Of a DNA stretch of 64,000 bases, positions 11,079 through 21,451 are shown piece after piece (positions within the stretch are counted from its first letter, which is position 1; the number at the start of each line of letters is the position of its first letter). The position numbers were made by a program, and so were the translations under genes. The notes beneath the pieces were generated by a model. That model was given only the letters and a program-made list of their open reading frames with translations. It ran no database searches and was not told the DNA's origin. Where the stretch lies: NCBI RefSeq assembly GCF_958979055.1, contig NC_084888.1, positions 34,963,804 to 35,027,803 of the forward strand, given 5' to 3'. This DNA is from Alnus glutinosa (Eukaryota > Streptophyta > Magnoliopsida > Fagales > Betulaceae).

Positions 11079-12022
11079 CGGGACATTGGAGCTGCTGCTG
11101 GTGAATGCAAAAGGCCTTGGAGACAATGATTTCCTAGGTATAATTTTCACATATATATTTTCTTTCTTTTTTTCCTTTTTCCCCCTTTTTGCTGGTATTT
11201 CGAAGCTTGATACAAAAGACCATGCAGCACTCTGGAATGGAAAATTATACATAGTTTTTAGCATGATAGCATTCATGATTCACCAGGCAGATTCATGGGT
11301 TTCCTCGAATTGTTGTCTCTTTGACTCTTGATTCATCATCTTGGTTTTCTTTTTGTTTTTTTTAGGGGGTAAATTTTCTGAATTTCTTTCGTTCTTCTTC
11401 TCGTTTGCTGTTTTATTGATTAAAATGCAAAGTATGTTTCAACTTCCTTCAAGCCAACAAAAATTTTATCATATGAGCTGGCCGGGTCCCCTACCAGGCC
11501 ATCAATGACAATAAGTCAATAAGCCATCATTTCAGGCATGTTTGGGTTGCATTTTGTTTTTGATTATTTTCTAATATGTTTTAAAAACATGTTTGGGTAG
11601 GTTTTTCAAATTCAAAAATTCTACTCAAGTTTTATTTAAATTTTTTTTTTTTTTTTTTTAATTTTGTCTCAAGTTTTCTAAATAATCAAAACATAATTTC
11701 AAAAAACAAATTTTCTCAGTATTCGCAATTTCGAATATAGTAAAAAATAGTATAATATAATACAAAAAAATCGCACATCCAAACGAGCCATCCATTCTTT
11801 ATATGTCAAATATTATCATCGTGAACATTTATAAACTTATCAGAGATAAAAAGTAAAAGAATTGTACCGTTCTGTCTCATTTGCTTCATCAACCGTTTTA
11901 TGCAGGTTTTTTAGAGATGACCGAATAATTTTTTGACTCATTTTCTACTAGTTATTCTTATCTTTTGCACTGTAATTTTCGATTTGGGTATATATGATTA
12001 ACCTTCTTATCTTCTTTTTCTT

Positions 12023-12059
<37 letters not shown>

Positions 12060-13744
12060 CCATAATTTTTTGTGTAATATATATGGTAGGTCGTATGGAT
12101 CCTTATGTTCTAATACAATACAAAAGCCAAGAGCGCAAGAGCAGCGTGGCCCGAGGTTAGTTCTTTCTAGCTTCCCACTCGCATTGAAAACAAAATAGGA
12201 CAAAGTTAATTTTCTTTCAAATTTCGTTATAGGAAATTTTTATAATTTATTCTATTAAATTTATATCTATCCTTAGAGTATGCAATTTTCATATGTATTT
12301 TAAATAGGATTAATATAAAGCAAGTGTGCTTAGAGCACTCGATTCTTACTATTATGCGTGAACAACAAAAGTCTGGCTAAATTCTGGTATTGATGCAACC
12401 AACTGATCTTAGATAATCAATTAATCATTAAAAGATTCAGAATATGATTTAATACATTATCTTTCAAATAAAAAAGTATACGCCCTGTTTGGTTGCTGTA
12501 TTGCACTTAGAAAATAGACTAAAGTCACTTAACCAAACAGGATTTTGTTAACCTAATTGAATTTGAACTGCTCCCATCTATTAGTTTAGTCATAATAAAG
12601 AGTACTCCCCAAGAACTAAGGCAAAACTTTCAGATATACTGCTTAATTTTCTAGTTTCAGCCCTTTTTACAGAACAAAAATACTTGAAAAACTACCGTTT
12701 TTATTACACAAACTTACTTAGCTGTTTATATTTTATAAAAATGAGCGTCACGTGTATTGCCACATGATGTATATTTTGGTGGATAACGTGGTAAGTACTT
12801 CGTGGACCGCTTTATTTTAAGGACTTATAATAAAAACTAAATTACCCCTAAAGAAACATTATTTACAGAAGTGTATGAATTGGTGCAGGTGAAGGTGGGA
12901 GTCCGGCGTGGAACGAGAAATTTACATTTAGGGTAGAGTATCCAGGGGAAGGTAACCAGTACAAATTCATTCTCAAAATCTTCGATAAGGACACATTCTC
13001 TGCCGATGACTACATTGGACAAGCCACGTAAGACACCATGACATTATATTATGACAGTTTATGTTTTCAAGACTTCCACAAGTACTTCTTCCTTCCAATT
13101 TGGTACTTTAATTTGTTGTGGGAGAACGTATAATTTTGATCTAGCAATAATATTATTGCTTGAATTTAAGAAATAATATCATGTATTAGTGTCCTTAAGA
13201 AATAGTGCGTGGATGGGTATAACTTATATGAACGGGAATTTTTTGAAATTTGGTTGTTCGAATTTTAAATAGGAGGTTGCAGGTTCCACCTGCTCCTAAC
13301 GGGTGGACCTTGCACCCTAAACCTCCTTCTTTTAAGTTGCCTGAATTTCACCCACCCAGCCGCACACTAATACTTGTGACTCGCAACCAAAACAGTAGTA
13401 GATTGTTATCTGATTTTCGTGTACATGAATTTTCCATGTGAAGCATCTACGTGGAGGATTTACTGGCAGAGGGAGTGGAGAATGGAACTTCTGAACTACA
13501 TCCTCGCAAGTATAGCGTGGTGAAAAGTGACCAAACTTATTGCGGAGAGATTCAAGTTGGCGTCACTTTCACCAGAAAGGTACTTCTAAATCTTCTGAGC
13601 TGTGACATATATATATATATATAGCAGCTGGTTGCTTTAATTTGTTTATAACACGGCAACCTTCTCGTTTGTTGGATTTTGCAGGTAGAAGAGAAGTATG
13701 ATGGAGAAGAGTTTGGGGGATGGAAGCAAAGCCACAACTACTAG
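11071..13744 (+). CDS. Small single C2-domain protein (elicitor-responsive/16-kDa phloem protein-like)
   Basis: A calcium-dependent phospholipid-binding C2 module with almost no other sequence, like the plant family that includes elicitor-responsive protein 3 and 16-kDa phloem protein 1. Exons: 11071-11137, 12090-12155, 12889-13027, 13444-13579 and 13685-13744, joining in frame to 155 residues. The domain starts at once (GTLELLLVNAKGL). Both calcium-loop clusters are present: D18 and D20 with MDPYV at 25-29, and FDKDTFSADDY at 76-86. The C2 signature PAWNEKFTF is at 50-58. The tail GGWKQSHNY after about residue 147 is hydrophilic and has no membrane segment, so the protein is probably soluble and recruited to membranes by calcium. 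Introns 1 and 3 contain T-rich tracts and a TA repeat follows exon 4. Family assignment is firm; the partner and pathway are not shown by the sequence. Confidence 0.92.
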
Positions 13745-14089
13745 TTCCATTAATGTCCGTTTGGTCTGCATATATGGAATATATTTACAGCAGAGATATT
13801 GTCATTGTCAAAGGATTTCAGTTCTTCAAGAGTAATTTTACATGTACATTAAATGCTCATCAAAAAATAGGTGGCTTTTAAAATCAATTATTGTTTTTGT
13901 ATGTAATTACAAAGTCGTGAAGATGCAAACATGAAATTAGAAAACTACCATTCTTTGAAGTAAGAGAAATTGCATCCAACATCTCGCGTTTTGGACTATT
14001 TCTATTTTTATATCTAAATTATTGATTTTTCTATTTTAATTTCCATATTTGATTTGTTTCTAATGGAGGACCTCATCCATTTAGGGTTG
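13745..14089. other. 3' UTR and spacer of the C2 gene
   Basis: No gene seen. The first roughly 150 bases are probably 3' UTR of the C2 gene; the remainder leads to the left target duplication of the solo LTR. Confidence 0.45.
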
Positions 14090-14560
14090 TGTTAAGAAAT
14101 ATGTCATATTTTCTAAGACCCGTGAGATGTAAAAAATAAGAAAACAAAAAATTAAATCAATCACACATGATACCAAGATTTAAGTAGTTCCATTAATGTG
14201 AAGTACATCCACTGTAGGAGATGCATGAGAAAATTTACTATCAAAATGATTACAGGGAGAAAATCACTCAAAGCTCAAAAGCCCTAATACACGGTATACA
14301 CCCATAAATTCACTCTATGCTAAGTGAGATGAGATTCACTTTCTTCTCCTTTCTCTAATCATTATTCACGTTGGAGTGCTACTCTTTTATAAGAAAAAAA
14401 AAAAAAAAAAAAGTACTTCTCAATGAAGTAAAGTTCCAGCAAAAAAACCTAGCTAAGAAGAGAGCCAACGAACTAACAAAAGTAGAGTTGAATCATCTCT
14501 ACTAATCAAACAAGAGAGGCCCACTACAATACTTACTAAAAGCAAGTCAACATTATAACA
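14090..14560. mobile_element. Solo LTR of an LTR retrotransposon (fossil)
   Basis: A 471-bp segment beginning TGTTAAGAA and ending ATTATAACA. It is bounded by a perfect 5-bp direct repeat GGTTG at 14085-14089 and 14561-14565. TG...CA ends plus a 5-bp target duplication are diagnostic of an LTR retrotransposon. No internal region or second LTR is present, so this is what remains after recombination between two LTRs. The superfamily cannot be told from the LTR alone. An intact target duplication suggests moderate age. Confidence 0.75.
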
Positions 14561-14662
14561 GGTTGTAATCGAGCCGCCAATAGCTCGGTATTGAATTTTC
14601 AAACTCGGTTCAGCTTAAAACATATATGTTCAAACTCAGCTCACAAAGGAGCTAGTCTTAAT

Positions 14663-14741
14663 CTCAAACGATTCATTTTCTACGATTTGGTTTAAAGTAG
14701 TATTTTTTGTTTACGAAATCTCAATGTCAAACGCACCGTAA
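14663..14741. mobile_element. Truncated Tourist-like MITE, copy 3
   Basis: Matches the right third of the elements at 1834 and 10431 (motifs TACGATTTGGTTTAAA, TTTACGAAATC and a terminal CAAACGCACC) but lacks the left part. It is a remnant. Confidence 0.6.
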
Positions 14742-15880
14742 CAAAAATTAATCGGTCACGCTTCTCCCTCTTGCAAAAATTGAATGGCTTCCACTTTTAT
14801 AAACTTCTCTCCTGGGATATTTGAGTGTGTTTTCGATGTGGGACTGGGAGACTTGTAAGATGAGAGAGCCTTTTTGGCTTATGGATTTATAATTTTGTTT
14901 GGAGGAAACCTCTCTCTTATCTTTTTCTTCGATCATCTTGGTTCTACCTGCATCATTAAACCCTCACCACTCATCATTCTGACTTCCTCACCACCCTAAT
15001 ATTATGGGTATATTGGCCAAACAATCCAAACTGAGCTCGCCGAATCACTCAACGACCTCTTCACTAGCATCTCCATGGACGTGGTGATCAGTTGAGAGAC
15101 GATAAAGAGACGTAGAGAGGATAGATAGGAGGGAGAAGTGATGGAGCTAGATTTTGTTTCTTCTTTCTGGGGGGAGACACTATGTCCCAATATATACAAA
15201 ATTATATAGGAGATTATTGCTGATTTTTTTCCCTGTTCTTTTAACAAAAATAAAACTTGTTAGACATGATAAGTTGAACATGAAATAACGTTACATTAGA
15301 ATATAAACAAAAGCAAGTTGTAATTATGTTTATCAAAATATAATAGGTTTGAAAAAAATATGAATGTTGTAATTTTCTCATTAATGTGGAGTGAAAACAT
15401 TCTTATATTGAACCATAATTAAGCTCTTGTTTGATACGTGGCAAAAGACAAGATAATATAGTTTGAATAAAATAAAGAAAACACCCTCAACTTTTTTGAA
15501 AGAATAAGCAAGCCACTAAATCATTTTATTTTACAAACAAATCTCAAAAAGTTACAAGAAATATAAAAAGAAACCACCTCAAAGAAAACGAAGCAATTTT
15601 ATGGCCCAATCACCTCAAACAGCTACCTATAAGTCAAAAATGTCTATTAATTTGTTACCTTTTGCTTCCAAATTCCAATCGTGACATGGCTCTGCAGCTA
15701 ATTAATATTGCGACAAAATTCTTTTATGCTCAATTTTGTTGATAAGAGGATATTAAAAAATAAATGTAATCCTAGTACGTATATTTAAGGTTGTACCACA
15801 AGTGCAACAAAATTTCATCTTACGGAATGAAATAAACAGCTTTAGTGAATAATTAATATGTTTAAACACGTTTACTTGAA
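14742..15880. other. Intergenic upstream of the tRNA cluster
   Basis: No gene or bounded element seen. The sequence is A/T-rich with a CT-rich patch near 14930-15130. Reading frames are short and lack coding character. Confidence 0.5.
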
Positions 15881-15953
15881 GCCGTCTTAGCTCAGCTGGT
15901 AGAGCGCGTGGCTTTTAACCACGTGGTCGTGGGTTCGATTCCCACAGACGGCG
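15881..15953 (+). tRNA. tRNA-Lys (anticodon UUU), copy 1
   Basis: A 73-base cloverleaf: acceptor GCCGTCT pairs with AGACGGC; A box TAGCTCAGCTGG; anticodon stem CGTGG/CCACG around loop CTTTTAA (anticodon TTT); T stem GTGGG/CCCAC with TTCGATT loop; discriminator G. No intron and no encoded CCA. A TTTT stretch starts one base past the end (15955) and can act as the RNA polymerase III terminator. Confidence 0.97.
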
Positions 15954-16062
15954 CTTTTGTAACCTGCTTTCCATCAATTCATCCTATCATTCCTATGCAT
16001 TATTCTCAACGAATATCATTGGTTTAACAAAATAGTTGATTAGCTAAAGAGATAGTAACTGA

Positions 16063-16135
16063 GCCGTCTTAGCTCAGCTGGTAGAGCGCGTGGCTTTTAA
16101 CCACGTGGTCGTGGGTTCGATTCCCACAGACGGCG
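16063..16135 (+). tRNA. tRNA-Lys (anticodon UUU), copy 2
   Basis: Identical over all 73 bases to the copy at 15881-15953. No T run lies directly behind it; the first run of four or more T is near 16168, so its transcript may need a longer 3' trailer. Confidence 0.97.
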
Positions 16136-16242
16136 GGAAATGAATTGTTTCTGACCCTTGAATCCTTTTTGGGTTTTTTTGGCTTTTAAAAAATAATAAT
16201 AAAAACTATTTAATCAATTTTATGAAGGGAACAGTTAACTTA

Positions 16243-16315
16243 GCCGTCTTAGCTCAGCTGGTAGAGCGCGTGGCTTTTAACCACGTGGTCGTGGGTTCGA
16301 TTCCCACAGACGGCG
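16243..16315 (+). tRNA. tRNA-Lys (anticodon UUU), copy 3
   Basis: Identical over all 73 bases to the two upstream copies. A run of seven T about 20 bases downstream (near 16335) is the likely terminator. The three genes are spaced 182 and 180 bases start to start, while the DNA between them shows no obvious similarity. Confidence 0.97.
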
Positions 16316-16949
16316 TGATGGTATATTCTGAGTCTTTTTTTACCCCTTTTAAACTTTTTTTAAAAAAAAAGATAATGTATAGGAAAATGATTTTTTTTTT
16401 TTTTAAAAAAAACATACGTGTTTGATGTTATTCTATTACATATTACATATTTCTTGTTATTTGTTTTTAAATATACCATTGAGAATGTGTGGGATAAAGG
16501 ATGGGTAGGAAAATGAAAACAAAAACAATCTTAATTTTTACTAATTTTGGATGAACAGCTCGTTGACTTCTCCCCTTCGTAACTTCGTTGACAACTGCCA
16601 CCCAAATGAACAAAAAGAAAGGAGCTCCTGTTCATGGGCTTCACGTCTCCAACCCACCGTTGAAATAAATGTGTCATCTGAGTTCATGGGATGACCATGC
16701 ACTGCACAAATATACCAACCGTCCAATCACATTCACAGCCTAATGTATTCTTCCACCGCACATTCTCATGCTTTTCTGCTTCCTTTTCTTCTCAGCCCCG
16801 CCCCGCTTGCACTTCACCTACCTATACAGCTATAGCTAGTGGCACCCACGACAACCACACCTATTCTAATCTCTGAGCCCTATATCTTTCATGACTTTTG
16901 CCGTCTGATTGTTATATATTATGAGAGTTTCTTTCTCTTTGAGTTCGCC
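16316..16949. other. Spacer and promoter region of the DUF547 gene
   Basis: No gene seen up to the ATG at 16950. TATA-like motifs lie at about 16879-16886 (CTATATCT) and 16912-16919 (TTATATAT). The second is too near the ATG to serve the chosen start well, so the first, or an upstream site in the C-rich stretch at 16790-16860, is more likely. Confidence 0.35.
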
Positions 16950-19837
16950 ATGAAATTTGAAGACCTACTAATGCAACGAAGCGACGAGCGGCAGAGAAGA
17001 CTCGACCTCGAGGAAGAGGTGAGAACGTACTAATTGTGCGCATTTGATTTCCTATCTGGTTATTTGAATTTGGAGACGTTTGCAATTCCAATGCAAATAC
17101 AAGAAATGGTGTATAACTTTCTCACAGAGTATAATTTGCACAGGTCAAGGAGTTACAAGCAGAACTAGACGGGGAAGAGGCACTCAACAGGGTTTTGCGC
17201 TTTGCACTACAAGGCCCAGTTTCCTCCCATTTAAGTCTTTCCTCATTGGTTCCACCTCAGGTATATAGGAGAAAATTCATGGCGATAATTATATATATAG
17301 TTCAATGGAAGTAGCCAGTAGGCCCTGTGCTCAGAGAGGAATGTATAATAATGCAGGTTCAGGTGCTTCTGGAAGAGCTAGCAATGGTACAGGAAGAGAT
17401 AACATGGCTGGAGAGAAAAGTTGAGGAACTGAAATTAAGGTTGCACCAAGAAAGGGAAGAGAACAAAGAAAGGGAAATCCAGCAGTTAAGAAGGCTGCCA
17501 GAAAATAGTCATGACTTGCTATGTGTCCCTGATAACTGGTCATTGCTTGATGACCAGCGTTCCAGATCACAAAATTATGATGATTTTAGGAAAGAGAGGA
17601 TCACAAGGCAAAGAAGACTTTCGTTGGGTTCTGTTTCAGAAATTCTAAGCATGCCTTCTACAAGAGCCAATGGTAAACTAAAGATTTTTACCAAGAAGAG
17701 TGTTCATAAGCCTCCTGCTTACACTAAGGTTTGAGAATCCAAAAAAAAAAAAAAAAAAGACCATCTGCAAGATTTGACTACAGTGAGCCCATAGATCGGA
17801 TGTTCCTGTTACATGTCAACATGCTGAAACATGTATATGTATTGAAGTACCCCCACCACAAAATAAAAACTCCCAAAAAAAGTCATGTTTATTTATTTGC
17901 AAATACATATATTTCTAGTTTGCTACCTTCTTTCTTTTCACTATTTGTCTTTCCTGTATTCGATTTTGGATGTGATGAACAGAAGAATATCAAATGTTGA
18001 GGAGGCATGCCAGGAGAATGAACCGATATCAACACCATATTAATAAAGAAGCTGCCTTCGAGAAACCAAATGAACTCTCAGAGAAACTAATAAAGTGCCT
18101 AATCGGCATATTTCTTGAGCTAAACAGGGCATCCCTGGACAGAGAAGGATCCGCTGTAGTTCCCAAGCTTACTCTCCCCTGCATGAAATCAAAAGGCTTC
18201 ATAGCAAAGACCACATTCAACTCGTGCAGAACAGTACCCACATTCCTATTCAATGACAGCACCTCCAATCTCGATCCTTATAATGGCATGTTGGCAGATT
18301 TAGATGGCGCTGTCAGGGATGTTGGTCCATACAAGAACTTCATCCAAATCACAAGAAGCTCAATAGACATCGGCCGGTTCTCGGAGTGCTTACCGGCGAT
18401 GAGGAAACTGAGGTTAATTTGCTTCTGGCTATTTTAAACACACTGACAATTAATTACTTACAAAGCAGTAGTCCTAACCGACTGTTTGGCAGGGTTTTGA
18501 TGCACAAGCTATGCAATGTCAACTTGACATTTTTGACCTACAAGCAGAAGCTAGCATTCTGGATCAACGTCTACAATGCCTGTATAATGCATGTACCGTA
18601 AGACACTTAAGAGTCTTAAACCTACAACGAGATAAATTAAAGTAAATGCGTTTTGTGTATGGGAATTTTAAGTTCAGTACTACTTATGATTTTATCAAAT
18701 TTCAGGCTTTTCTAGAACATGGGCTACCCTCTACACAGGCGAAACTACTTGTGCTTATGAACAAGGTACGTCTCTTTGGGGCCATTTGAGTGTCACAAGG
18801 CACAATATAGATAGAAACAAAACTTGGTTGGCAAATTTAAGAGTGTTGTCGGAGTACTACAGCTTTTACTACAAATTTTCTTATAAACTGGCGTTTTTGG
18901 CTTAATCGTTTTACTAAGAGTTATGGACTGATACGTTAAGTTGTAAGAGAATTGTAGTTAAAGCTGTAGTACTTCTAGCAGCACTTACGAGACTATATCC
19001 TAAACTTTGGCAAGCATTGGAGCATTTGGGGAAGTAACTAGCTAGGATCAGAGCATAAATAGCGTTGTTCCAAGTCTTGTGCTGACATAAAGATGGATCC
19101 ATTTTTGAATCAGGCAGCAGTGAATGTGGGAGGAATAGTACTGAATGCTTTGGCTATCGAGCATTTTATTCTCCGACATCCATATGAACCACAGCAAGTA
19201 TGTGAGATTAACATCTACCCAGTACTTGATCCAATCTATGCACTGACCAAACTAAAGATGGAGCTCGATCTTCTGGGTCGTTTTCTTTTCTTAGCTAACG
19301 AATTCATGTCTACTCAATTATATTGCAAGGGCCCATTGGATGAGAAGGAAACACTGCTAAGGCATGCCTATGGTCTGGGGTATCCAGAACCCAATGTCAC
19401 ATTTGCTCTTTGCCGGGGCAGTTGGTCCTCCCCAGCAGTAAGGAAACAATTTTTCTCATCTATTTCTGATTAAATATTATTATAAGGTTCAATAAGGTTG
19501 ATGAAAGAAAGATCCAATGTGAATGCAGTTAAGGGTGTACACTCCAAATGAAGTAGTGAATGAACTGGGCAGGGCAAAAGTGGAGTATCTGGAAGCTTCA
19601 GTGGGAGTCACCAGCAAGAGAAAGATTGTAGTGCCCAAGCTTCTGCAATGGCACATGAGAGATTTCGCAGATGGCATGGAATCTCTACTAGAATGGATTT
19701 ACAGCCAATTGCCGCGCTCTGGGTCATTGAAAAGATTGATGATGGAATGTCTAAATGGGGAAACAAGATCTCGTATAACAAAAATGGTAGAAATCCAACC
19801 TTATGAATCTGAGTTCCGCTACCTACTGCCTTTCTAA
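16950..19837 (+). CDS. Leucine-zipper (MIP1 type) and DUF547 protein
   Basis: Member of the plant family with an N-terminal 'ternary complex factor MIP1' coiled coil and a C-terminal DUF547 domain; the biochemical role is unknown. Exons: 16950-17018, 17144-17260, 17357-17672, 17983-18412, 18493-18592, 18706-18765, 19114-19197, 19330-19437 and 19529-19837. They join in frame to 530 residues. The coiled coil (about 5-110) has strongly heptadic, charged sequence such as ELAMVQEEITWLERKVEELK. DUF547 spans about 315-460, with KQKLAFWINVYNACIMH, LEHGLP, NVGGIVLNALAIEHFILR and FALCRGSWSSPA. Exon 3 has a second good donor at 17729 (AAG then GTTTGAG), but using it breaks the frame with exon 4, so 17672 was chosen. 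The gene ends facing the AP3-beta gene, 1.6 kb away. Family assignment is firm, function unknown. Confidence 0.9.
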
Positions 19838-20816
19838 AAAGAAGAAGAAGAAGCAGCTCAGTATATTACGATTGTAATTGTTTTTAGTACAACTCTACAG
19901 AGATTTTTAGTCCATAACGTTAAATGCTAAATTCCAAATTATTCTCGAAAGAGTTGAGAATAAGAAAGAGAGACAGAATTAACATGGTTCGACCATATAA
20001 TCTACATTCACATGTTAAAGGTTACATCTTTCCTTGATTATTTGATTGTATATAAAACTCTATTTATAGAGAAAAAGTTTGAACGTTATATGTCATGTCT
20101 TCTATACTTTTACATTAATAATAATAAATTTAATTTACACAATTAATCTTGTAACTCTTGTCTCTTGAGTGCTTGTAACTCTTGTCTCAATACACAAACC
20201 ATCTTATTATTCTCTGCTACTGTTTCATAATGTATGAAAACTCATGTTTCAAGTGTCCAATCATTCTAATTGTAGTAGGAATCATGAATGAATTGAATAT
20301 TACAGTAGTGCATATTAAGGGAAAGAAAAACCCCACAAATAAAAAGGAAAATAAGAGAGACGTCATTTAAATGATGTTGCAACATATTCCGCGCATGATA
20401 TTATATAAATTATTAGACGTAATAAAATAAAATCTTAATTATAAGTTGGCTCTTCTCCATTTCATTTCTTTCCATTTAAAAGAAATGGAAAAGATTATAT
20501 TCCACTAGAATGGAATACAACCGTTATAGGGGATTTTATTAACTTCAATCAACTCTTGTTTTTCTGCGACTGTGACAATTGGGTGGAAAACAAACCACCA
20601 CTCTAGAGACGGCGCCACGTGACCCAAGAAGCACTCCGGCGTTGGAAATCCATGATTATGGGCAAAGAGATACCAAACGGAAATAACTGAGAGAGCAACA
20701 GTTGGAAATAGGTGGAAAGGGAAAAACTCAACGTTGTTGAAACTCGTTCGGATATAGATGAGGACTTTAACTGAAAAGTAGGAGTTACGAAGAAAAATAT
20801 ACACACACTCTCGTTG
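19838..20816. other. Intergenic between convergent genes
   Basis: 3' UTR of the DUF547 gene followed by A/T-rich spacer. The segment at about 19940-20140 resembles LTR-like sequence but has no matching ends or target duplication. A short inverted repeat (CCATTTAAAAGAAATGG) lies near 20470-20490. No gene seen. Confidence 0.45.
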
Positions 20817-20940
20817 TTCACTTTCAAGTGCTTACTCTTTGACGTGGCAGTATAGATCACCATTTGATGCTACATGTAATTTTATCTAATAGTAATTTTT
20901 ATTGACACGTCAAAAAGTGAGCACTTGAGAATATACGTAG
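20817..20940. mobile_element. Fold-back MITE
   Basis: The left arm TCAAGTGCTTACTCTTTGAC is matched by the imperfect complement at the right (GTCAAAAAGTGAGCACTTGA), about 60 bp apart. No certain target duplication. It lies downstream of the AP3-beta gene. Confidence 0.5.
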
Positions 20941-21451
20941 CATTCTCTTCTAGTTATGAATGCACACGTCGAGCAAGCTACAGAACGGTATATGCTGTAT
21001 GGGCAAAAGCCAATATTGCTAAAACAAATTTGGATATACAAATTAAATTTTGCTCAATAGATTAATTAACATGGCAGTTAGCTATTACTACAATTGGCAT
21101 TAAATTGGGACATGAGGCACCCTTTATGCCACATGTCAGAAAATTAAGAAAATTAGAAAGTTCAAAATAGGATAATACCATAAGAGCATCAAGTAGAAAC
21201 GCCTCTTAACAAGAACAAAACAAGAGGCCTTTTCATATGACAACACAAATTCAAAGTTGCTTATGCCTATATACAGAAACTACGAAGAAAAGAAGAAGGA
21301 GAAAAGATCAAGAATGTTTGGAAAACTGCAATAAATTAACGAATTCTACCACATATTTTAAGGCAATGAGTCCATTTCTTTCAGTTTTCACCTATTTTCT
21401 TCCCAAACTGGATGGTTAACAGTTCCACATTTTCTTTTCCACTACGACCAG

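Noticed and set aside
12484-12541. Short inverted repeat CCTGTTTGGTT / AACCAAACAGG in C2 intron 2
   Set aside because: Could be a tiny MITE, but only 58 bp with no target duplication; not enough to call.
16222-16425. 67-codon frame over tRNA-Lys copy 3
   Set aside because: Overlaps the tRNA; the protein-like string is translated tRNA.
17331-17570. Minus-strand frame opposite DUF547 exon 3
   Set aside because: Antisense shadow of a coiled-coil coding exon.
19940-20180. Possible second solo LTR
   Set aside because: LTR-like composition but no TG...CA pair with a matching 5-bp duplication could be found.
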